33,687 bases of DNA from Yersinia aldovae ATCC 35236 (lineage in GTDB: Bacteria; Pseudomonadota; Gammaproteobacteria; Enterobacterales; Enterobacteriaceae): positions 1 through 33,687 of the forward strand of contig NZ_ACCB01000045.1 of the NCBI RefSeq assembly GCF_000173735.1. Direction: 5' to 3'. A program made the position numbers and the translations under genes. The notes under the pieces were generated by a model. It did no database searches. It saw only the letters and a program-made list of their open reading frames with translations, and was not told the origin of the DNA. Below are positions 10,421 through 25,048 of this stretch, in pieces (position 1 is the first letter of the stretch; the number at the start of each line of letters is the position of its first letter).

Positions 10421-10472
10421 CAGCCTAACTTATAGGCTGATGGCTGGTGACTTTTTAGTCATCAGCCTTTTT
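10421..10472 (+). terminator. rplL-rpoB attenuator with competing hairpins
   Basis: The terminator hairpin has arms 10442-10452 and 10457-10467 (11 bp with one G-T, TTTT loop) and a T run at 10468-10472. Two other stems are possible: CAGCCTA (10421-10427)/TAGGCTG (10433-10439), and GGCTGATG (10435-10442)/CATCAGCC (10460-10467). The second excludes the terminator. In E. coli an attenuator at this place lets only part of transcription continue to rpoBC, keeping polymerase subunits below ribosomal proteins. Confidence 0.8.
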
Positions 10473-10570
10473 GCGCTGTAGGGCGTTAGTCGCATTTCAC
10501 ACTGTTTAGCGGCTGGCTGACCCCAAATATTCCTTTCTATTGACGACTTAATATACTGCGTTCTCAGCTA

Positions 10571-10721
10571 CGACCCACTCGGGTAGCTCGGTAGTCAAAG
10601 TAACGCGATGAAATGGTTTAAGAGTGATAGAAAAGAGTATTCCGAGAAGTGTTTCGACTTCTCATTCTAAATAATAGTGTTGCACGACCTGTCCTGGTTT
10701 CAGGGCAGACAGAGTGGGTCG
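10571..10721 (+). promoter_or_regulatory. structured rplL-rpoB processing region
   Basis: CGACCCACTC (10571-10580) and GAGTGGGTCG (10712-10721) are perfectly complementary over 10 bp and would enclose a 131-nt domain ending just before the rpoB ribosome-binding site. Inside are a 7-bp hairpin GAGAAGT/ACTTCTC (10644-10663) and a CCTG/CAGG stem (10693-10704). The E. coli counterpart is a known RNase III cleavage region; assignment of cleavage here is inference. 10473-10570 shows no gene or clear promoter. Confidence 0.6.
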
Positions 10722-10746
10722 ACTTTTCAGCGAGCTGAGGAACCCT

Positions 10747-13700
10747 ATGGTTTACTCCTATACCGAGAAAAAACGTATTCGTAAGGATTTTGGGAAACGT
10801 CCACAAGTTTTGGATATCCCTTATCTCCTTTCTATCCAACTTGACTCGTTCCAGAAATTTATCGAGCAAGATCCCGAAGGGCAGCACGGTCTGGAAGCAG
10901 CATTCCGTTCTGTTTTTCCTATTCAGAGCTACAGCGGCAATTCGGAGCTGCAATACGTTAGCTACCGTCTTGGTGAGCCAGTATTTGACGTCAAAGAGTG
11001 CCAGATCCGCGGTGTGACTTATTCCGCACCACTGCGCGTTAAACTGCGCCTGGTTATCTATGAGCGTGAAGCTCCGGAAGGTACGGTCAAAGACATCAAA
11101 GAACAAGAAGTCTACATGGGTGAAATTCCACTCATGACCGAAAACGGTACCTTTGTCATTAACGGTACTGAGAGGGTTATCGTATCTCAGCTGCATCGTA
11201 GTCCTGGTGTATTCTTTGACAGTGATAAGGGTAAGACCCATTCATCGGGCAAAGTGCTGTATAACGCACGTATCATCCCTTACCGCGGTTCATGGTTAGA
11301 TTTCGAGTTTGACCCGAAAGACAACCTGTTTGTCCGTATTGACCGTCGTCGTAAATTGCCTGCAACCATCATTCTGCGTGCATTGAGTTTCACCACGGCA
11401 CAGATCCTGGATCTGTTCTTTGAGAAAGTGGTCTTTGAAATTCGTGACAACAAGCTGCAGATGGAATTGGTTCCAGAGCGCCTGCGCGGTGAAACGGCAT
11501 CCTTTGATATTGAAGCGAATGGCAAAGTTTACGTCGAGAAAGCGCGTCGTATTACTGCACGTCATATTCGCCAGCTTGAAAAAGACGGCATTGATCGCAT
11601 CGAAGTTCCGGTTGAATACATTGCCGGTAAAGTGGTTGCAAAAGACTACATCGATACGAACACCGGTGAGCTTATCTGTGCAGCCAACATGGAGCTGTCA
11701 CTGGATTTGCTGGCTAAGCTGAGCCAGTCTGGCCACAAGCACATCGAAACATTGTTCACCAACGACCTGGATCACGGTGCCTATATCTCCGAGACCCTGC
11801 GTGTTGACCCAACCAGCGATCGTCTGAGCGCTTTGGTTGAGATCTACCGCATGATGCGTCCTGGTGAGCCGCCAACACGCGAAGCCGCTGAAAATCTGTT
11901 TGAGAACCTGTTCTTCTCTGAAGACCGCTATGATTTGTCAGCGGTTGGCCGGATGAAGTTCAACCGTTCCCTGCTGCGTGACGAGATCGAAGGTTCCGGT
12001 ATCCTGAGCAAAGAAGACATCACTGAAGTGATGAAAAAGCTCATCGATATCCGTAACGGTCGCGGCGAAGTGGATGATATCGACCACTTAGGCAACCGTC
12101 GTATTCGTTCTGTTGGTGAAATGGCTGAAAACCAGTTCCGTGTAGGTCTGGTTCGTGTTGAGCGTGCTGTTAAAGAGCGTTTGTCTCTGGGCGACCTCGA
12201 TACGCTGATGCCTCAGGACATGATCAACGCCAAGCCGATTTCGGCGGCGGTGAAAGAGTTCTTTGGTTCCAGCCAGTTGTCACAATTTATGGACCAGAAC
12301 AACCCGTTGTCTGAGATTACGCATAAACGCCGTATCTCTGCATTGGGCCCGGGCGGTTTGACCCGTGAACGTGCTGGCTTTGAAGTTCGAGACGTTCATC
12401 CGACTCACTACGGTCGCGTATGTCCAATCGAAACGCCAGAAGGTCCAAACATCGGTCTGATTAACTCCTTGTCTGTCTACGCACAGACCAACGAGTATGG
12501 TTTCCTGGAAACCCCTTATCGTCGCGTGCGCGATGGTGTGGTGACCGATGAAATTAACTATCTGTCTGCTATTGAAGAAGGCAACTTCGTTATCGCTCAG
12601 GCGAACTCCAACCTGGATGATGAAGGCCGCTTCTTGGAAGACCTGGTCACTTGTCGTAGCAAAGGCGAATCAAGCCTGTTTAGCCGCGATCAGGTTGACT
12701 ATATGGACGTTTCCACTCAACAGATCGTGTCCGTTGGTGCTTCTCTGATTCCATTCCTGGAACACGATGACGCCAACCGTGCATTGATGGGTGCGAACAT
12801 GCAACGTCAGGCGGTTCCTACTCTGCGTGCTGATAAGCCGTTGGTGGGTACCGGTATGGAACGTGCGGTAGCGGTTGACTCAGGGGTAACCTCTGTAGCC
12901 AAACGTGGCGGTACTGTTCAGTACGTAGATGCATCCCGTATCGTGATTAAAGTTAACGAAGACGAAATGTATCCGGGCGAAGCAGGTATTGATATTTATA
13001 ACCTGACCAAATACACCCGTTCTAACCAGAACACCTGTATCAACCAGATGCCGTGTGTGAATCTGGGTGAGCCAATCGAGCGCGGCGACGTGCTGGCAGA
13101 TGGCCCATCAACAGATCTGGGCGAACTGGCATTGGGTCAGAACATGCGTGTCGCGTTCATGCCTTGGAACGGTTACAACTTCGAAGACTCCATCTTGGTC
13201 TCCGAGCGCGTGGTACAAGAAGATCGCTTCACCACCATCCACATTCAAGAACTGGCCTGTGTGTCCCGTGACACCAAGCTGGGGCCAGAAGAGATAACGG
13301 CTGATATCCCGAACGTGGGTGAAGCTGCACTGTCCAAACTGGATGAGTCCGGTATCGTGTATATCGGTGCTGAAGTGACTGGCGGCGACATTCTGGTGGG
13401 TAAGGTAACACCTAAAGGTGAAACCCAACTGACGCCGGAAGAGAAACTGTTACGTGCGATCTTCGGTGAGAAAGCGTCTGATGTTAAAGACTCTTCTCTG
13501 CGTGTACCAAACGGTGTTTCCGGTACGGTTATTGACGTACAAGTCTTTACTCGCGACGGCGTAGAAAAAGACAAACGTGCGTTAGAAATCGAAGAGATGC
13601 AACTGAAGCAGGCGAAGAAAGACCTGACTGAAGAGTTGCAGATCCTGGAAGCGGGCCTGTTTGCGCGTATCCATGCAGTACTGGTTTCTGGTGGCATCGA

Positions 13701-14775
13701 AGCTGACAAGCTGAGCAAGTTACCACGTGATCGTTGGCTGGAACTGGGCCTGACTGACGAAGACAAGCAAAACCAGCTGGAACAGTTGGCAGAGCAGTAC
13801 GACGAAATGAAATCCGAATTCGAGAAGAAGATGGATGCCAAGCGTCGTAAGATCACCCAAGGCGATGATTTGGCACCCGGCGTACTGAAAATCGTCAAGG
13901 TGTATCTGGCGGTTAAACGTCAGATTCAACCGGGTGACAAGATGGCCGGTCGTCACGGTAACAAAGGTGTTATCTCCAAGATTAACCCGATCGAAGATAT
14001 GCCTTACGATGAAAACGGTACGCCGGTAGACATCGTTCTGAACCCGCTGGGCGTACCATCGCGTATGAACATCGGTCAGATTTTGGAAACCCACTTAGGG
14101 ATGGCAGCGAAAGGCATTGGCGAGAAAATCAACGCCATGCTGAAAAAGCAGGAAGAAGTTGCCAAACTGCGTGAGTTCATCCAGAAAGCTTACGATCTGG
14201 GCGACAACGTTTGTCAGAAAGTTGATCTGAGCACCTTCACCGATGATGAAGTATTGCGTCTGGCTGAGAACCTGAAAAAAGGTATGCCAATTGCAACACC
14301 CGTCTTCGATGGCGCGACAGAGAAAGAAATCAAGGAACTGTTACAGCTAGGTGGTCTGCCAACTTCTGGTCAGATTACTCTGTTTGACGGCCGTACCGGC
14401 GAGCAATTCGAACGTCAGGTTACTGTCGGCTACATGTACATGCTGAAACTGAACCACTTGGTTGATGACAAGATGCATGCGCGTTCTACCGGTTCTTACA
14501 GCCTGGTTACTCAGCAGCCGCTGGGTGGTAAGGCTCAGTTCGGTGGTCAGCGCTTCGGTGAGATGGAAGTGTGGGCGTTGGAAGCTTATGGCGCCGCGTA
14601 CACATTGCAGGAAATGCTTACCGTCAAGTCCGACGATGTAAACGGCCGTACCAAGATGTACAAAAACATCGTGGATGGCGATCACCGTATGGAACCAGGC
14701 ATGCCGGAGTCCTTCAACGTATTGTTGAAAGAAATCCGCTCGCTGGGCATCAATATCGAGCTGGAAGAAGAGTAA
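10747..14775 (+). CDS. rpoB: DNA-directed RNA polymerase subunit beta
   Basis: The beta subunit forms half of the active-site cleft of RNA polymerase. The 1342-residue product equals the E. coli length. I chose ATG 10747 ([20 protein letters not shown]) over an upstream frame start because of conservation and the GAGG ribosome-binding site. The rifampicin pocket reads [13 protein letters not shown] then [13 protein letters not shown] (about 509-536), with the usual D516, H526, R529 and S531, so the sequence predicts susceptibility. The catalytic-centre lysines lie in [12 protein letters not shown] (about 1063-1074). RpoB is made from rplJ-promoter readthrough past the attenuator and from processed mRNA. 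Confidence 0.99.
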   Translation: MVYSYTEKKRIRKDFGKRPQVLDIPYLLSIQLDSFQKFIEQDPEGQHGLEAAFRSVFPIQSYSGNSELQYVSYRLGEPVFDVKECQIRGVTYSAPLRVKLRLVIYEREAPEGTVKDIKEQEVYMGEIPLMTENGTFVINGTERVIVSQLHRSPGVFFDSDKGKTHSSGKVLYNARIIPYRGSWLDFEFDPKDNLFVRIDRRRKLPATIILRALSFTTAQILDLFFEKVVFEIRDNKLQMELVPERLRGETASFDIEANGKVYVEKARRITARHIRQLEKDGIDRIEVPVEYIAGKVVAKDYIDTNTGELICAANMELSLDLLAKLSQSGHKHIETLFTNDLDHGAYISETLRVDPTSDRLSALVEIYRMMRPGEPPTREAAENLFENLFFSEDRYDLSAVGRMKFNRSLLRDEIEGSGILSKEDITEVMKKLIDIRNGRGEVDDIDHLGNRRIRSVGEMAENQFRVGLVRVERAVKERLSLGDLDTLMPQDMINAKPISAAVKEFFGSSQLSQFMDQNNPLSEITHKRRISALGPGGLTRERAGFEVRDVHPTHYGRVCPIETPEGPNIGLINSLSVYAQTNEYGFLETPYRRVRDGVVTDEINYLSAIEEGNFVIAQANSNLDDEGRFLEDLVTCRSKGESSLFSRDQVDYMDVSTQQIVSVGASLIPFLEHDDANRALMGANMQRQAVPTLRADKPLVGTGMERAVAVDSGVTSVAKRGGTVQYVDASRIVIKVNEDEMYPGEAGIDIYNLTKYTRSNQNTCINQMPCVNLGEPIERGDVLADGPSTDLGELALGQNMRVAFMPWNGYNFEDSILVSERVVQEDRFTTIHIQELACVSRDTKLGPEEITADIPNVGEAALSKLDESGIVYIGAEVTGGDILVGKVTPKGETQLTPEEKLLRAIFGEKASDVKDSSLRVPNGVSGTVIDVQVFTRDGVEKDKRALEIEEMQLKQAKKDLTEELQILEAGLFARIHAVLVSGGIEADKLSKLPRDRWLELGLTDEDKQNQLEQLAEQYDEMKSEFEKKMDAKRRKITQGDDLAPGVLKIVKVYLAVKRQIQPGDKMAGRHGNKGVISKINPIEDMPYDENGTPVDIVLNPLGVPSRMNIGQILETHLGMAAKGIGEKINAMLKKQEEVAKLREFIQKAYDLGDNVCQKVDLSTFTDDEVLRLAENLKKGMPIATPVFDGATEKEIKELLQLGGLPTSGQITLFDGRTGEQFERQVTVGYMYMLKLNHLVDDKMHARSTGSYSLVTQQPLGGKAQFGGQRFGEMEVWALEAYGAAYTLQEMLTVKSDDVNGRTKMYKNIVDGDHRMEPGMPESFNVLLKEIRSLGINIELEEE

Positions 14776-14789
14776 TTCTTCGCCAGACG

Positions 14790-14880
14790 GCAAGCTCTTA
14801 TAGCCGGGAGCTTGCTGGTGGTTCGCACTGGTCACAGGGGCGCTCAAACTTAGGTTTTTATATGCTTAGGTTTGAGCGCC
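14790..14880 (+). promoter_or_regulatory. two stem-loops between rpoB and rpoC
   Basis: The first is GCAAGCTC/GAGCTTGC (14790-14797 and 14808-14815). The second, much stronger, pairs 14839-14854 with 14865-14880: an 11-bp perfect stem (GGCGCTCAAAC/GTTTGAGCGCC) extended to 16 bp with two G-T pairs and a 10-nt loop. No T run follows, so neither is a terminator of rpoB. They could be mRNA-processing or stability elements that set the beta to beta-prime ratio. Confidence 0.6.
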
Positions 14881-14911
14881 TATCAGGTCTAACTCCGACA
14901 GGAGCCAATCC

Positions 14912-17900
14912 GTGAAAGACTTATTAAAGTTTCTGAAAGCGCAAACTAAGACCGAAGAGTTTGATGCGATCAAAATTGCTCTGGCCTCGCCAGACATGAT
15001 CCGTTCCTGGTCATTCGGTGAAGTTAAAAAGCCGGAAACCATTAACTACCGTACGTTCAAACCAGAACGTGATGGCCTTTTCTGCGCCCGTATCTTTGGC
15101 CCAGTAAAAGATTACGAATGCCTGTGCGGTAAGTACAAGCGTTTGAAACACCGCGGTGTTATTTGTGAGAAATGCGGCGTTGAAGTGACTCAAACCAAAG
15201 TACGCCGTGAGCGTATGGGTCACATCGAACTGGCTTCTCCGACTGCGCACATCTGGTTCCTGAAATCGCTGCCATCCCGCATCGGTTTACTGCTGGATAT
15301 GCCATTACGTGACATCGAACGTGTACTGTACTTCGAATCCTATGTGGTGGTTGAAGGCGGTATGACCAACCTGGAACGTCGTCAGATCCTGACTGAAGAG
15401 CAGTATCTGGACGCGTTGGAAGAGTTTGGTGATGAGTTCGACGCGAAAATGGGCGCCGAAGCTATTCAGGCCTTGTTGAAAAACATGGATCTGGAAGCAG
15501 AGTGCGAGATCCTGCGTGAAGAATTGAACGAAACAAATTCTGAAACCAAGCGTAAGAAGCTGACTAAGCGTATCAAGCTGCTGGAAGCGTTCGTACAGTC
15601 TGGCAACAAGCCAGAGTGGATGATCCTGACCGTACTGCCTGTGTTGCCGCCAGACTTGCGTCCATTGGTTCCGTTGGATGGGGGTCGTTTTGCGACTTCT
15701 GATCTGAACGATTTGTATCGTCGCGTGATCAACCGTAACAACCGTCTGAAGCGCCTGCTGGACTTGGCGGCTCCTGACATCATCGTACGTAACGAAAAGC
15801 GTATGCTGCAAGAAGCAGTAGATGCATTGCTGGATAACGGCCGTCGCGGTCGTGCGATTACCGGCTCTAACAAGCGTCCGTTGAAGTCACTGGCTGACAT
15901 GATCAAAGGTAAGCAAGGTCGTTTCCGTCAGAACTTGCTGGGTAAACGTGTTGACTACTCAGGCCGTTCGGTTATTACCGTGGGTCCATACCTGCGTCTG
16001 CATCAGTGCGGTCTGCCGAAGAAAATGGCTCTTGAGCTGTTCAAACCGTTCATCTACGGCAAGCTGGAATTGCGTGGTCTTGCTACCACCATTAAAGCCG
16101 CCAAGAAGATGGTTGAGCGTGAAGAAGCGGTGGTTTGGGATATCCTGGATGAAGTTATCCGCGAACACCCAGTGTTGCTGAACCGTGCACCAACCCTTCA
16201 CCGTTTGGGTATCCAGGCGTTTGAACCGGTGCTGATCGAAGGTAAGGCAATCCAGTTGCACCCATTGGTTTGTGCGGCCTATAACGCCGACTTCGATGGT
16301 GACCAAATGGCTGTTCACGTACCGCTGACACTGGAAGCCCAGTTAGAAGCGCGTGCGTTGATGATGTCTACCAACAACATCCTGTCACCCGCGAACGGCG
16401 AGCCAATCATCGTTCCTTCTCAGGACGTTGTATTGGGTCTGTATTACATGACCCGCGACTGTGTTAACGCCAAAGGCGAAGGCATGGTTCTGACTGGCCC
16501 GAAAGAAGCTGAACGTATTTATCGCGCTGGTCTGGCATCGCTGCATGCCCGCGTAAAAGTGCGTATTACTGAAGAAATTCGTAATGTCGAAGGCGAAAGC
16601 ATTACGCGTACCAGTATCATCGATACGACAGTAGGCCGTGCTATTTTGTGGATGATTGTTCCACAAGGCCTGCCTTACTCTATCGTGAACCAGCCGCTGG
16701 GCAAGAAAGCTATCTCCAAGATGCTGAACACCTGTTACCGCATCCTGGGCTTGAAGCCAACGGTTATCTTTGCTGACCAGATCATGTACACCGGTTTTGC
16801 TTACGCAGCACGCTCAGGCGCCTCTGTAGGTATCGATGACATGGTTATCCCAGATGCGAAAGCCGGGATCATCGAAGAAGCTGAAACTGAAGTTGCCGAG
16901 ATCCAGGAGCAGTTCCAATCCGGTCTGGTAACCGCAGGCGAACGTTATAACAAAGTGATCGATATCTGGGCCGCGGCTAACGAACGTGTTGCCAAGGCGA
17001 TGATGGATAACTTGTCGGTAGAAGATGTTGTCAACCGTGACGGCGTTGTCGAACAGCAAGTATCATTCAACAGCATCTTTATGATGGCCGACTCCGGTGC
17101 GCGTGGTTCTGCTGCACAGATTCGTCAGCTGGCAGGGATGCGTGGCCTGATGGCCAAGCCAGATGGCTCGATCATTGAAACGCCAATCACCGCGAACTTC
17201 CGTGAAGGTTTGAACGTACTTCAGTACTTCATCTCAACCCACGGTGCGCGTAAAGGTTTGGCGGATACCGCATTGAAAACTGCGAACTCCGGTTACCTGA
17301 CCCGTCGTTTAGTTGACGTGGCACAGGATCTGGTGGTAACCGAAGACGATTGTGGTACCCATAACGGTATCGTGATGACCCCGGTTATCGAAGGTGGTGA
17401 TGTTAAAGAGCCACTGCGTGATCGCGTTCTGGGTCGTGTGACCGCTGAAGAAGTTATCAAGCCGGGTACGGCTGATATTCTGGTTCCGCGTAACACCCTG
17501 TTGGACGAAAAATGGTGTGATCTGTTAGAAGAAAACTCCGTCGACAGCGTTAAAGTTCGTTCAGTAGTAAGCTGTGAAACTGACTTTGGTGTGTGTGCAA
17601 ACTGCTATGGTCGCGACCTGGCACGTGGTCACATCATCAACAAAGGTGAAGCAGTTGGTGTTATTGCAGCACAGTCAATCGGTGAGCCGGGTACCCAGCT
17701 TACGATGCGTACGTTCCACATCGGTGGTGCGGCATCTCGTGCGGCAGCAGAGTCCAGCATTCAGGTTAAGAACAAAGGCAGCTTGAAACTGAGCAACGTC
17801 AAGTTCGTTACCAATGCAGCGGGCAAGCTGGTGATTACGTCTCGTAATACCGAGCTGAAGCTGATCGACGAATTCGGCCGTACTAAAGAAAGCTACAAAG

Positions 17901-19132
17901 TGCCTTACGGTGCTGTAATGGCTAAAGGCGATGGCGCAGAAGTCCAGGGCGGCGAAACCGTTGCTAACTGGGATCCGCACATCATGCCAGTTGTGACCGA
18001 AGTGAGCGGTTTCATTCGCTTCGCGGACATGGTTGACGGCCAGACCATTACCCGCCAGACCGACGAACTGACTGGTTTGTCTTCTCTGGTCGTACTGGAT
18101 AGTGCAGAGCGTACCGGTAGCGGTAAAGACCTGCGTCCGGCACTGAAAATCGTTGACGCCAAAGGCGACGATGTATTGATCCCAGGTACTGATATGCCTG
18201 CTCAATACTTCCTGCCAGGTAAAACGATTGTACAGTTGGAAGACGGTATTCAGATCGGTGCGGGTGATACCCTGGCGCGTATTCCTCAGGAATCAAGCGG
18301 TACTAAGGATATCACCGGTGGTCTGCCACGCGTTGCTGACTTGTTCGAAGCACGTCGTCCGAAAGAGCCTGCAATCCTGGCTGAAATCAGCGGGATCATC
18401 TCGTTCGGTAAAGAGACCAAAGGCAAACGTCGTCTGGTTATCTCACCGTTAGATGGTAGTGATGCATACGAAGAGATGATTCCGAAATGGCGTCAGCTCA
18501 ACGTGTTCGAAGGTGAAATTGTAGAACGCGGTGACGTGGTTTCCGATGGCCCAGAATCTCCACATGACATTCTGCGTCTGCGTGGCGTTCACGCGGTTAC
18601 CCGCTACATCACCAACGAAGTGCAGGAAGTTTACCGTCTGCAAGGCGTTAAGATTAACGATAAACACATCGAAGTTATCGTTCGTCAGATGTTGCGTAAA
18701 GGCACCATCGTTGACTCAGGTAGCACTGACTTCCTGGAAGGCGAGCAGGCAGAAATGTCTCGCGTTAAAATCGCTAACCGTAAGCTGGCAGCCGAAGGCA
18801 AAATCGAGGCTACGTTCACGCGTGACCTGCTGGGTATCACCAAGGCATCCTTGGCGACCGAGTCCTTCATCTCTGCGGCTTCGTTCCAGGAAACCACGCG
18901 CGTTCTTACTGAAGCGGCAGTTGCCGGTAAACGTGATGAACTGCGTGGCCTGAAAGAAAACGTCATCGTCGGCCGTCTGATCCCAGCCGGTACCGGTTAC
19001 GCTTATCATCAGGATCGTGCACGCCGTAAAGCACAAGGTGAAGCTCCAGTTGTACCGCAAGTGAGCGCGGATGAAGCAACGGCTAACCTGGCTGAATTGC
19101 TTAACGCCGGTTTTGGTAACAGCAAAGACTAA
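14912..19132 (+). CDS. rpoC: DNA-directed RNA polymerase subunit beta-prime
   Basis: Beta-prime carries the catalytic magnesium and pairs with beta. The 1406-residue product is one residue from the E. coli length. The first zinc site is [19 protein letters not shown] (about 70-88). The active-site loop NADFDGD lies at about 458-464, and the second zinc site is [11 protein letters not shown] in the C-terminal half. GTG at 14912 with an AGGAG Shine-Dalgarno 8 nt away matches the GTG start of the E. coli gene. The spacing from rpoB is 136 nt with two hairpins, and a strong terminator follows. Confidence 0.99.
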   Translation: MKDLLKFLKAQTKTEEFDAIKIALASPDMIRSWSFGEVKKPETINYRTFKPERDGLFCARIFGPVKDYECLCGKYKRLKHRGVICEKCGVEVTQTKVRRERMGHIELASPTAHIWFLKSLPSRIGLLLDMPLRDIERVLYFESYVVVEGGMTNLERRQILTEEQYLDALEEFGDEFDAKMGAEAIQALLKNMDLEAECEILREELNETNSETKRKKLTKRIKLLEAFVQSGNKPEWMILTVLPVLPPDLRPLVPLDGGRFATSDLNDLYRRVINRNNRLKRLLDLAAPDIIVRNEKRMLQEAVDALLDNGRRGRAITGSNKRPLKSLADMIKGKQGRFRQNLLGKRVDYSGRSVITVGPYLRLHQCGLPKKMALELFKPFIYGKLELRGLATTIKAAKKMVEREEAVVWDILDEVIREHPVLLNRAPTLHRLGIQAFEPVLIEGKAIQLHPLVCAAYNADFDGDQMAVHVPLTLEAQLEARALMMSTNNILSPANGEPIIVPSQDVVLGLYYMTRDCVNAKGEGMVLTGPKEAERIYRAGLASLHARVKVRITEEIRNVEGESITRTSIIDTTVGRAILWMIVPQGLPYSIVNQPLGKKAISKMLNTCYRILGLKPTVIFADQIMYTGFAYAARSGASVGIDDMVIPDAKAGIIEEAETEVAEIQEQFQSGLVTAGERYNKVIDIWAAANERVAKAMMDNLSVEDVVNRDGVVEQQVSFNSIFMMADSGARGSAAQIRQLAGMRGLMAKPDGSIIETPITANFREGLNVLQYFISTHGARKGLADTALKTANSGYLTRRLVDVAQDLVVTEDDCGTHNGIVMTPVIEGGDVKEPLRDRVLGRVTAEEVIKPGTADILVPRNTLLDEKWCDLLEENSVDSVKVRSVVSCETDFGVCANCYGRDLARGHIINKGEAVGVIAAQSIGEPGTQLTMRTFHIGGAASRAAAESSIQVKNKGSLKLSNVKFVTNAAGKLVITSRNTELKLIDEFGRTKESYKVPYGAVMAKGDGAEVQGGETVANWDPHIMPVVTEVSGFIRFADMVDGQTITRQTDELTGLSSLVVLDSAERTGSGKDLRPALKIVDAKGDDVLIPGTDMPAQYFLPGKTIVQLEDGIQIGAGDTLARIPQESSGTKDITGGLPRVADLFEARRPKEPAILAEISGIISFGKETKGKRRLVISPLDGSDAYEEMIPKWRQLNVFEGEIVERGDVVSDGPESPHDILRLRGVHAVTRYITNEVQEVYRLQGVKINDKHIEVIVRQMLRKGTIVDSGSTDFLEGEQAEMSRVKIANRKLAAEGKIEATFTRDLLGITKASLATESFISAASFQETTRVLTEAAVAGKRDELRGLKENVIVGRLIPAGTGYAYHQDRARRKAQGEAPVVPQVSADEATANLAELLNAGFGNSKD

Positions 19133-19155
19133 TCTCTTTGTTCGTCACCAACGTA

Positions 19156-19186
19156 AAAACCGCTCCTCTCGGAGCGGTTTTTTTTG
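19156..19186. terminator. rpoC terminator, convergent with thiH
   Basis: AAAACCGCTCC (19156-19166) and GGAGCGGTTTT (19171-19181) form a perfect 11-bp stem with a TCTC loop and a T tract to 19185. The A tract on the left lets it also end the thiH transcript on the minus strand. Confidence 0.92.
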
Positions 19187-19214
19187 CTTATTTTTCAGAA
19201 TGAAAGCACGAAAT

Positions 19215-20345
19215 TTATTGGGATATGCGCCCGAAATGACGATCCCAATCCTTCCACACCGGTTGCAGCCCCGCCCGCGTTAATGCCTGAGCCACCTGTT
19301 CAGGCGTTCGATTATCATGCGGGGCAAATTGCTCAAGTTCAGGATGATTATCGGCATATCCGCCCGGCTGAGTTTTCGAACCCGCACTGACATTATTAAT
19401 CGCGACCGGAATGACATTGTCGCGGAAGAAAGGCGATTCACGGGTTGAGAGTGACAGTTCCACATCCGGGGCAAACAATCTAAAAGCACAGATTAATTGC
19501 AGCAGTTGCGGCTCACTCATCAGAGAGGCGGGTTCAATACCACCGGCACAAGGTCGTAGTCGTGGGAATGAAATAGAGTAGCGACTTTGCCAATAGGTTT
19601 GTTGCAGGTAAAACAGATGCTCCGCCAGCATGTAGCAGTCGGTGCGCCAACTGCTCGACAAGCCAATCAAAGCACCTAAGCCGATCTTATCGATCCCCGC
19701 TCGTCCCAGGCGATCAGGAGTAGCCAGCCGCCAATGAAAATCCTGTTTATGGCCGCGCAAATGATGTTGCTGATAAGTCGCCGGATGATATGTCTCCTGA
19801 TAAACCATCACGCCGTCTAATCCCAACGTTTTTAGCTCTGCATACTCTTCTTGCGCCAATGGCTGAACTTCCATCATCAGCGAGCTGAATCGGCTGCGGA
19901 TAGCAGGGAAGTGGCGACGAAAATAATCCATGCCCACTTTTGCCTGATGCTCACCGGTGACCAGCAGCAAGTGTTCGAAGCCTAATGCTTTGATGGCTTC
20001 ACACTCACGGATGATTTCAGCTTCATTCAATGTTTTGCGCTTAATACGATTGCTCATCGAGAAACCGCAGTAAGTACAATCATTGGCGCACAGATTAGAA
20101 AGATAAAGCGGCACATAAAAACTGACGGTATTGCCAAAACGCTGGCGCGTCAGTTGCTGCGCCTTCTGTGCCATTGGCTCCAGATAAGCCAAAGCCGCCG
20201 GTGAAATCAATGCCATGAGATCTTCACGGCTGGGTTTGGCCGCGTGAATCGCTCGCTCAACATCGGCGGCGGTTTTACTGTTGATGCGCAGCGAAATATC
20301 ATCCCAATTCAATTGCTGCCAGCGCTGGCTGAACCCTTCAGACAT
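19215..20345 (-). CDS. thiH: 2-iminoacetate synthase ThiH (tyrosine lyase)
   Basis: ThiH is a radical-SAM enzyme that cleaves tyrosine to p-cresol and dehydroglycine, the glycine-derived part of the thiazole ring. The 376-residue product carries the [4Fe-4S] motif C86-x3-C90-x2-C93 ([15 protein letters not shown]). Other family stretches are [17 protein letters not shown] and [17 protein letters not shown] chose the ATG at 20345 because it overlaps the thiG stop as ATGTCTGA and has GAGGAAG upstream; it also aligns with the short enteric N-terminus. It is the last gene of the operon, and use of ThiH rather than ThiO implies the anaerobic-compatible, tyrosine-dependent route. Confidence 0.96.
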   Translation of the reverse strand: MSEGFSQRWQQLNWDDISLRINSKTAADVERAIHAAKPSREDLMALISPAALAYLEPMAQKAQQLTRQRFGNTVSFYVPLYLSNLCANDCTYCGFSMSNRIKRKTLNEAEIIRECEAIKALGFEHLLLVTGEHQAKVGMDYFRRHFPAIRSRFSSLMMEVQPLAQEEYAELKTLGLDGVMVYQETYHPATYQQHHLRGHKQDFHWRLATPDRLGRAGIDKIGLGALIGLSSSWRTDCYMLAEHLFYLQQTYWQSRYSISFPRLRPCAGGIEPASLMSEPQLLQLICAFRLFAPDVELSLSTRESPFFRDNVIPVAINNVSAGSKTQPGGYADNHPELEQFAPHDNRTPEQVAQALTRAGLQPVWKDWDRHFGRISQ

Positions 20346-21126
20346 GATTTTCTTCCTCAAACTGGCTGAGAAAGCCAGTCAGTGGGCTGGTGGCAATGGC
20401 CTTGCCAAACTGTTGGTTGCCAAGCCCAGCCTGACGCGCTAATTCGCCAGACTCTACCGCTAAGCGAAAGGCATGAGCCATTGGTACCGGTGAGCGCGCA
20501 ACAGCTATCGCGGTATTCACCAGCACGGCATCAGCGCCTAATTCCATTGCCTCAAGCGCATGGCTTGGCGCACCAATACCGGCATCGACCACCACGGGCA
20601 CTTTGGCCTGCTCGATAATGATTTGCAGAAAGTCGCGAGTACGTAAGCCCAAATTTGAGCCAATCGGTGCCCCCAATGGCATAACGGCAGCGCAGCCTGC
20701 TTCTTCCAGCCGCTTGCACAATACCGGGTCTGCGCCGCAGTAAGGCAGAACCACAAATCCCTCTTTCACCAGTATTTCGGCGGCTTTCAGGGTTTCTATT
20801 GGATCGGGCAGCAAATACTTCACATCCGGATGAATTTCCAGTTTTACCCAATGGGTTCCCAATGCTTCGCGGGCTAAACGTGCGGCGAAAACAGCTTCTT
20901 GTGCGGTTTTCGCTCCGGATGTATTAGGCAGTAAGCGCACACCTAATTGTTGCAAGGGCGCAAGAATTGCATCGTTCCCTGCCCGTAAATCAACCCGTTT
21001 CATCGCCATCGTTATCAGTTGTGACCCCGAGGCGCGCAATGCTTCTAGCATCAATTCAGCCGTGGCAAATTTGCCCGTACCGGTAAATAAACGTGAGGTA
21101 AAAGTGGTATCGGCGATCTTCAGCAT
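20338..21126 (-). CDS. thiG: thiazole synthase ThiG
   Basis: ThiG condenses 1-deoxy-D-xylulose-5-phosphate, dehydroglycine and ThiS thiocarboxylate to thiazole phosphate. The 262-residue TIM barrel has K95 in WVKLEIHPD, the lysine that forms the imine with the sugar phosphate. [27 protein letters not shown] and [13 protein letters not shown] are family hallmarks (given here as two separate stretches of known type). I chose ATG 21126 (MLKIADTTF), one nucleotide after the thiS stop, over a frame start 14 residues earlier that lies within thiS. It overlaps thiH by 8 nt. Confidence 0.96.
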   Translation of the reverse strand: MLKIADTTFTSRLFTGTGKFATAELMLEALRASGSQLITMAMKRVDLRAGNDAILAPLQQLGVRLLPNTSGAKTAQEAVFAARLAREALGTHWVKLEIHPDVKYLLPDPIETLKAAEILVKEGFVVLPYCGADPVLCKRLEEAGCAAVMPLGAPIGSNLGLRTRDFLQIIIEQAKVPVVVDAGIGAPSHALEAMELGADAVLVNTAIAVARSPVPMAHAFRLAVESGELARQAGLGNQQFGKAIATSPLTGFLSQFEEENHV

Positions 21127-21127
21127 G

Positions 21128-21343
21128 TCAGCCTCCGGCAATGGCTTGGAATAGCAAAATGTTGTCACCTTGGTGCAACTGACATTTGTCCCAGTCAGTA
21201 CGCGGGATGATGACCTGATTAACCGCCAGTGCCGTGCCCGGCTGGTGGTGGTTCAGTTGTTGGAGTAACTTTTCAGCGGTTATGGTGCATTTCACCTCAA
21301 GCGGCTGATCATTAAGCACAATGTTTATATGATCATTCTTCAC
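21128..21343 (-). CDS. thiS: sulfur carrier protein ThiS
   Basis: ThiS is a ubiquitin-like protein whose C-terminal glycine is adenylated by ThiF and converted to the thiocarboxylate that donates sulfur to the thiazole. The 71-residue product ends in GG (FQAIAGG) and has the [10 protein letters not shown] and GDNILLFQ strands of the fold. I chose GTG at 21343: it overlaps the thiF TGA as GTGA, with GGAGG 6-7 nt upstream. A frame start at 21367 would lie in thiF coding sequence. It is slightly longer than the 66-residue E. coli ThiS. Confidence 0.93.
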   Translation of the reverse strand: MKNDHINIVLNDQPLEVKCTITAEKLLQQLNHHQPGTALAVNQVIIPRTDWDKCQLHQGDNILLFQAIAGG

Positions 21344-22105
21344 TGTGAGCCTCCACAGACAGGGCAATGCTGCGCCCGCGTCAGTTGCAAGGTGCTCCAG
21401 CTCTGCTGTTTGCCATCGAATAAGCGCAGCTTCCCGCTCAATGCTGACGGAAGACCGGCCAACATTTTGATGGCTTCCAGCGCTTGTAAGGTGCCGATAA
21501 CGCCGACCACCGGCCCCAAAACACCAGATGTACGGCAGTTGCGCTGCGGCAGTTCTTTATCGGGATAAAGGCAGGCATAGCAACCTTGTGAGTAGGGCGG
21601 TTCAATCACCAGTAGTTGTCCGCTAAACCCCACAGCACTGCCGCTGATTAAGGGTTTTTGTGCGGTGATACAGGCGGCGTTCACCTGATGGCGGGTTTCC
21701 ATGTTGTCACTGCAATCGAGCACCAAATCAGCGTTCGCCACCGCATCAGCCAATGCCGCATCAGCCAGCCGTGTATCGAAGGTGACAATCTCAACCAGCG
21801 GATTAAGATTTTGCAAATGACGCTGGGCTAACCGCACTTTACTTTGATTAGCTGAGGATGTTTGGCTGATATCTGTGGTGCGATACAGGATCTGGCGCTG
21901 TAAATTGGTCAGTTCCAGTTGGTCATCATCCGCTAGTAATAGCTTACCGACGCCGGCTGCTGCCAGATAGAGCGCAGCAGGTGAACCAAGGCCACCCAGG
22001 CCGATAATCAGTACACAGGCATTTTTCAGCTTCAACTGGCCGTCAGGGCCAATATCTTCCAGCAACAACTGGCGGCTGTAGCGCAAGAATTCACTGTCAT
22101 TCAGC

Positions 22106-22122
<17 letters not shown>
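21340..22122 (-). CDS. thiF: ThiS adenylyltransferase ThiF
   Basis: ThiF is an E1-like enzyme that adenylates the C-terminus of ThiS and takes part in sulfur transfer. The 260-residue product has the ATP-binding GLGGLG at 41-46, zinc cysteines C181-x2-C184 and C253-x2-C256, and RNCRTSG with C196, the cysteine that can link to ThiS in the E. coli enzyme. I chose ATG 22122 (MINKHELND) because AAGGAG lies 7 nt upstream. It overlaps the end of thiE by 17 nt and the start of thiS by 4 nt. Confidence 0.95.
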
Positions 22123-24844
<2,722 letters not shown>

Positions 24845-24932
24845 TGTCTGGAGCTTGGCGGGAGTAACGATGTTGGCCAGTGACCGGCAGCCACCTGTCA
24901 AGGGAATGCCGGGCCTGTAGCGATAAATTACT

Positions 24933-25041
24933 CTTGTTCCCTTCGCGGGTATTAACCCGATCAGGTTCCGCGGATCCCGAATTAACGGTCTCAGCCTGCG
25001 TTTGCTTTCTTAAGAAAACAGGTGCTAGGCACTCCGACAAG
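24933..25041 (-). promoter_or_regulatory. TPP riboswitch (THI element)
   Basis: The minus strand shows the conserved thi-box parts in order: CTGAGA (24987-24992), ACCTGATC (24958-24965), GGTTAATACC (24948-24957) and GCGAAGGGAA (24938-24947). The closing P1 stem is CTTGT (25037-25041) with ACAAG (24933-24937). The aptamer binds thiamine pyrophosphate and turns down thiC-E-F-S-G-H. Downstream, a Shine-Dalgarno hairpin suggests translational control. Confidence 0.96.
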
Positions 25042-25048
25042 AATCTTC

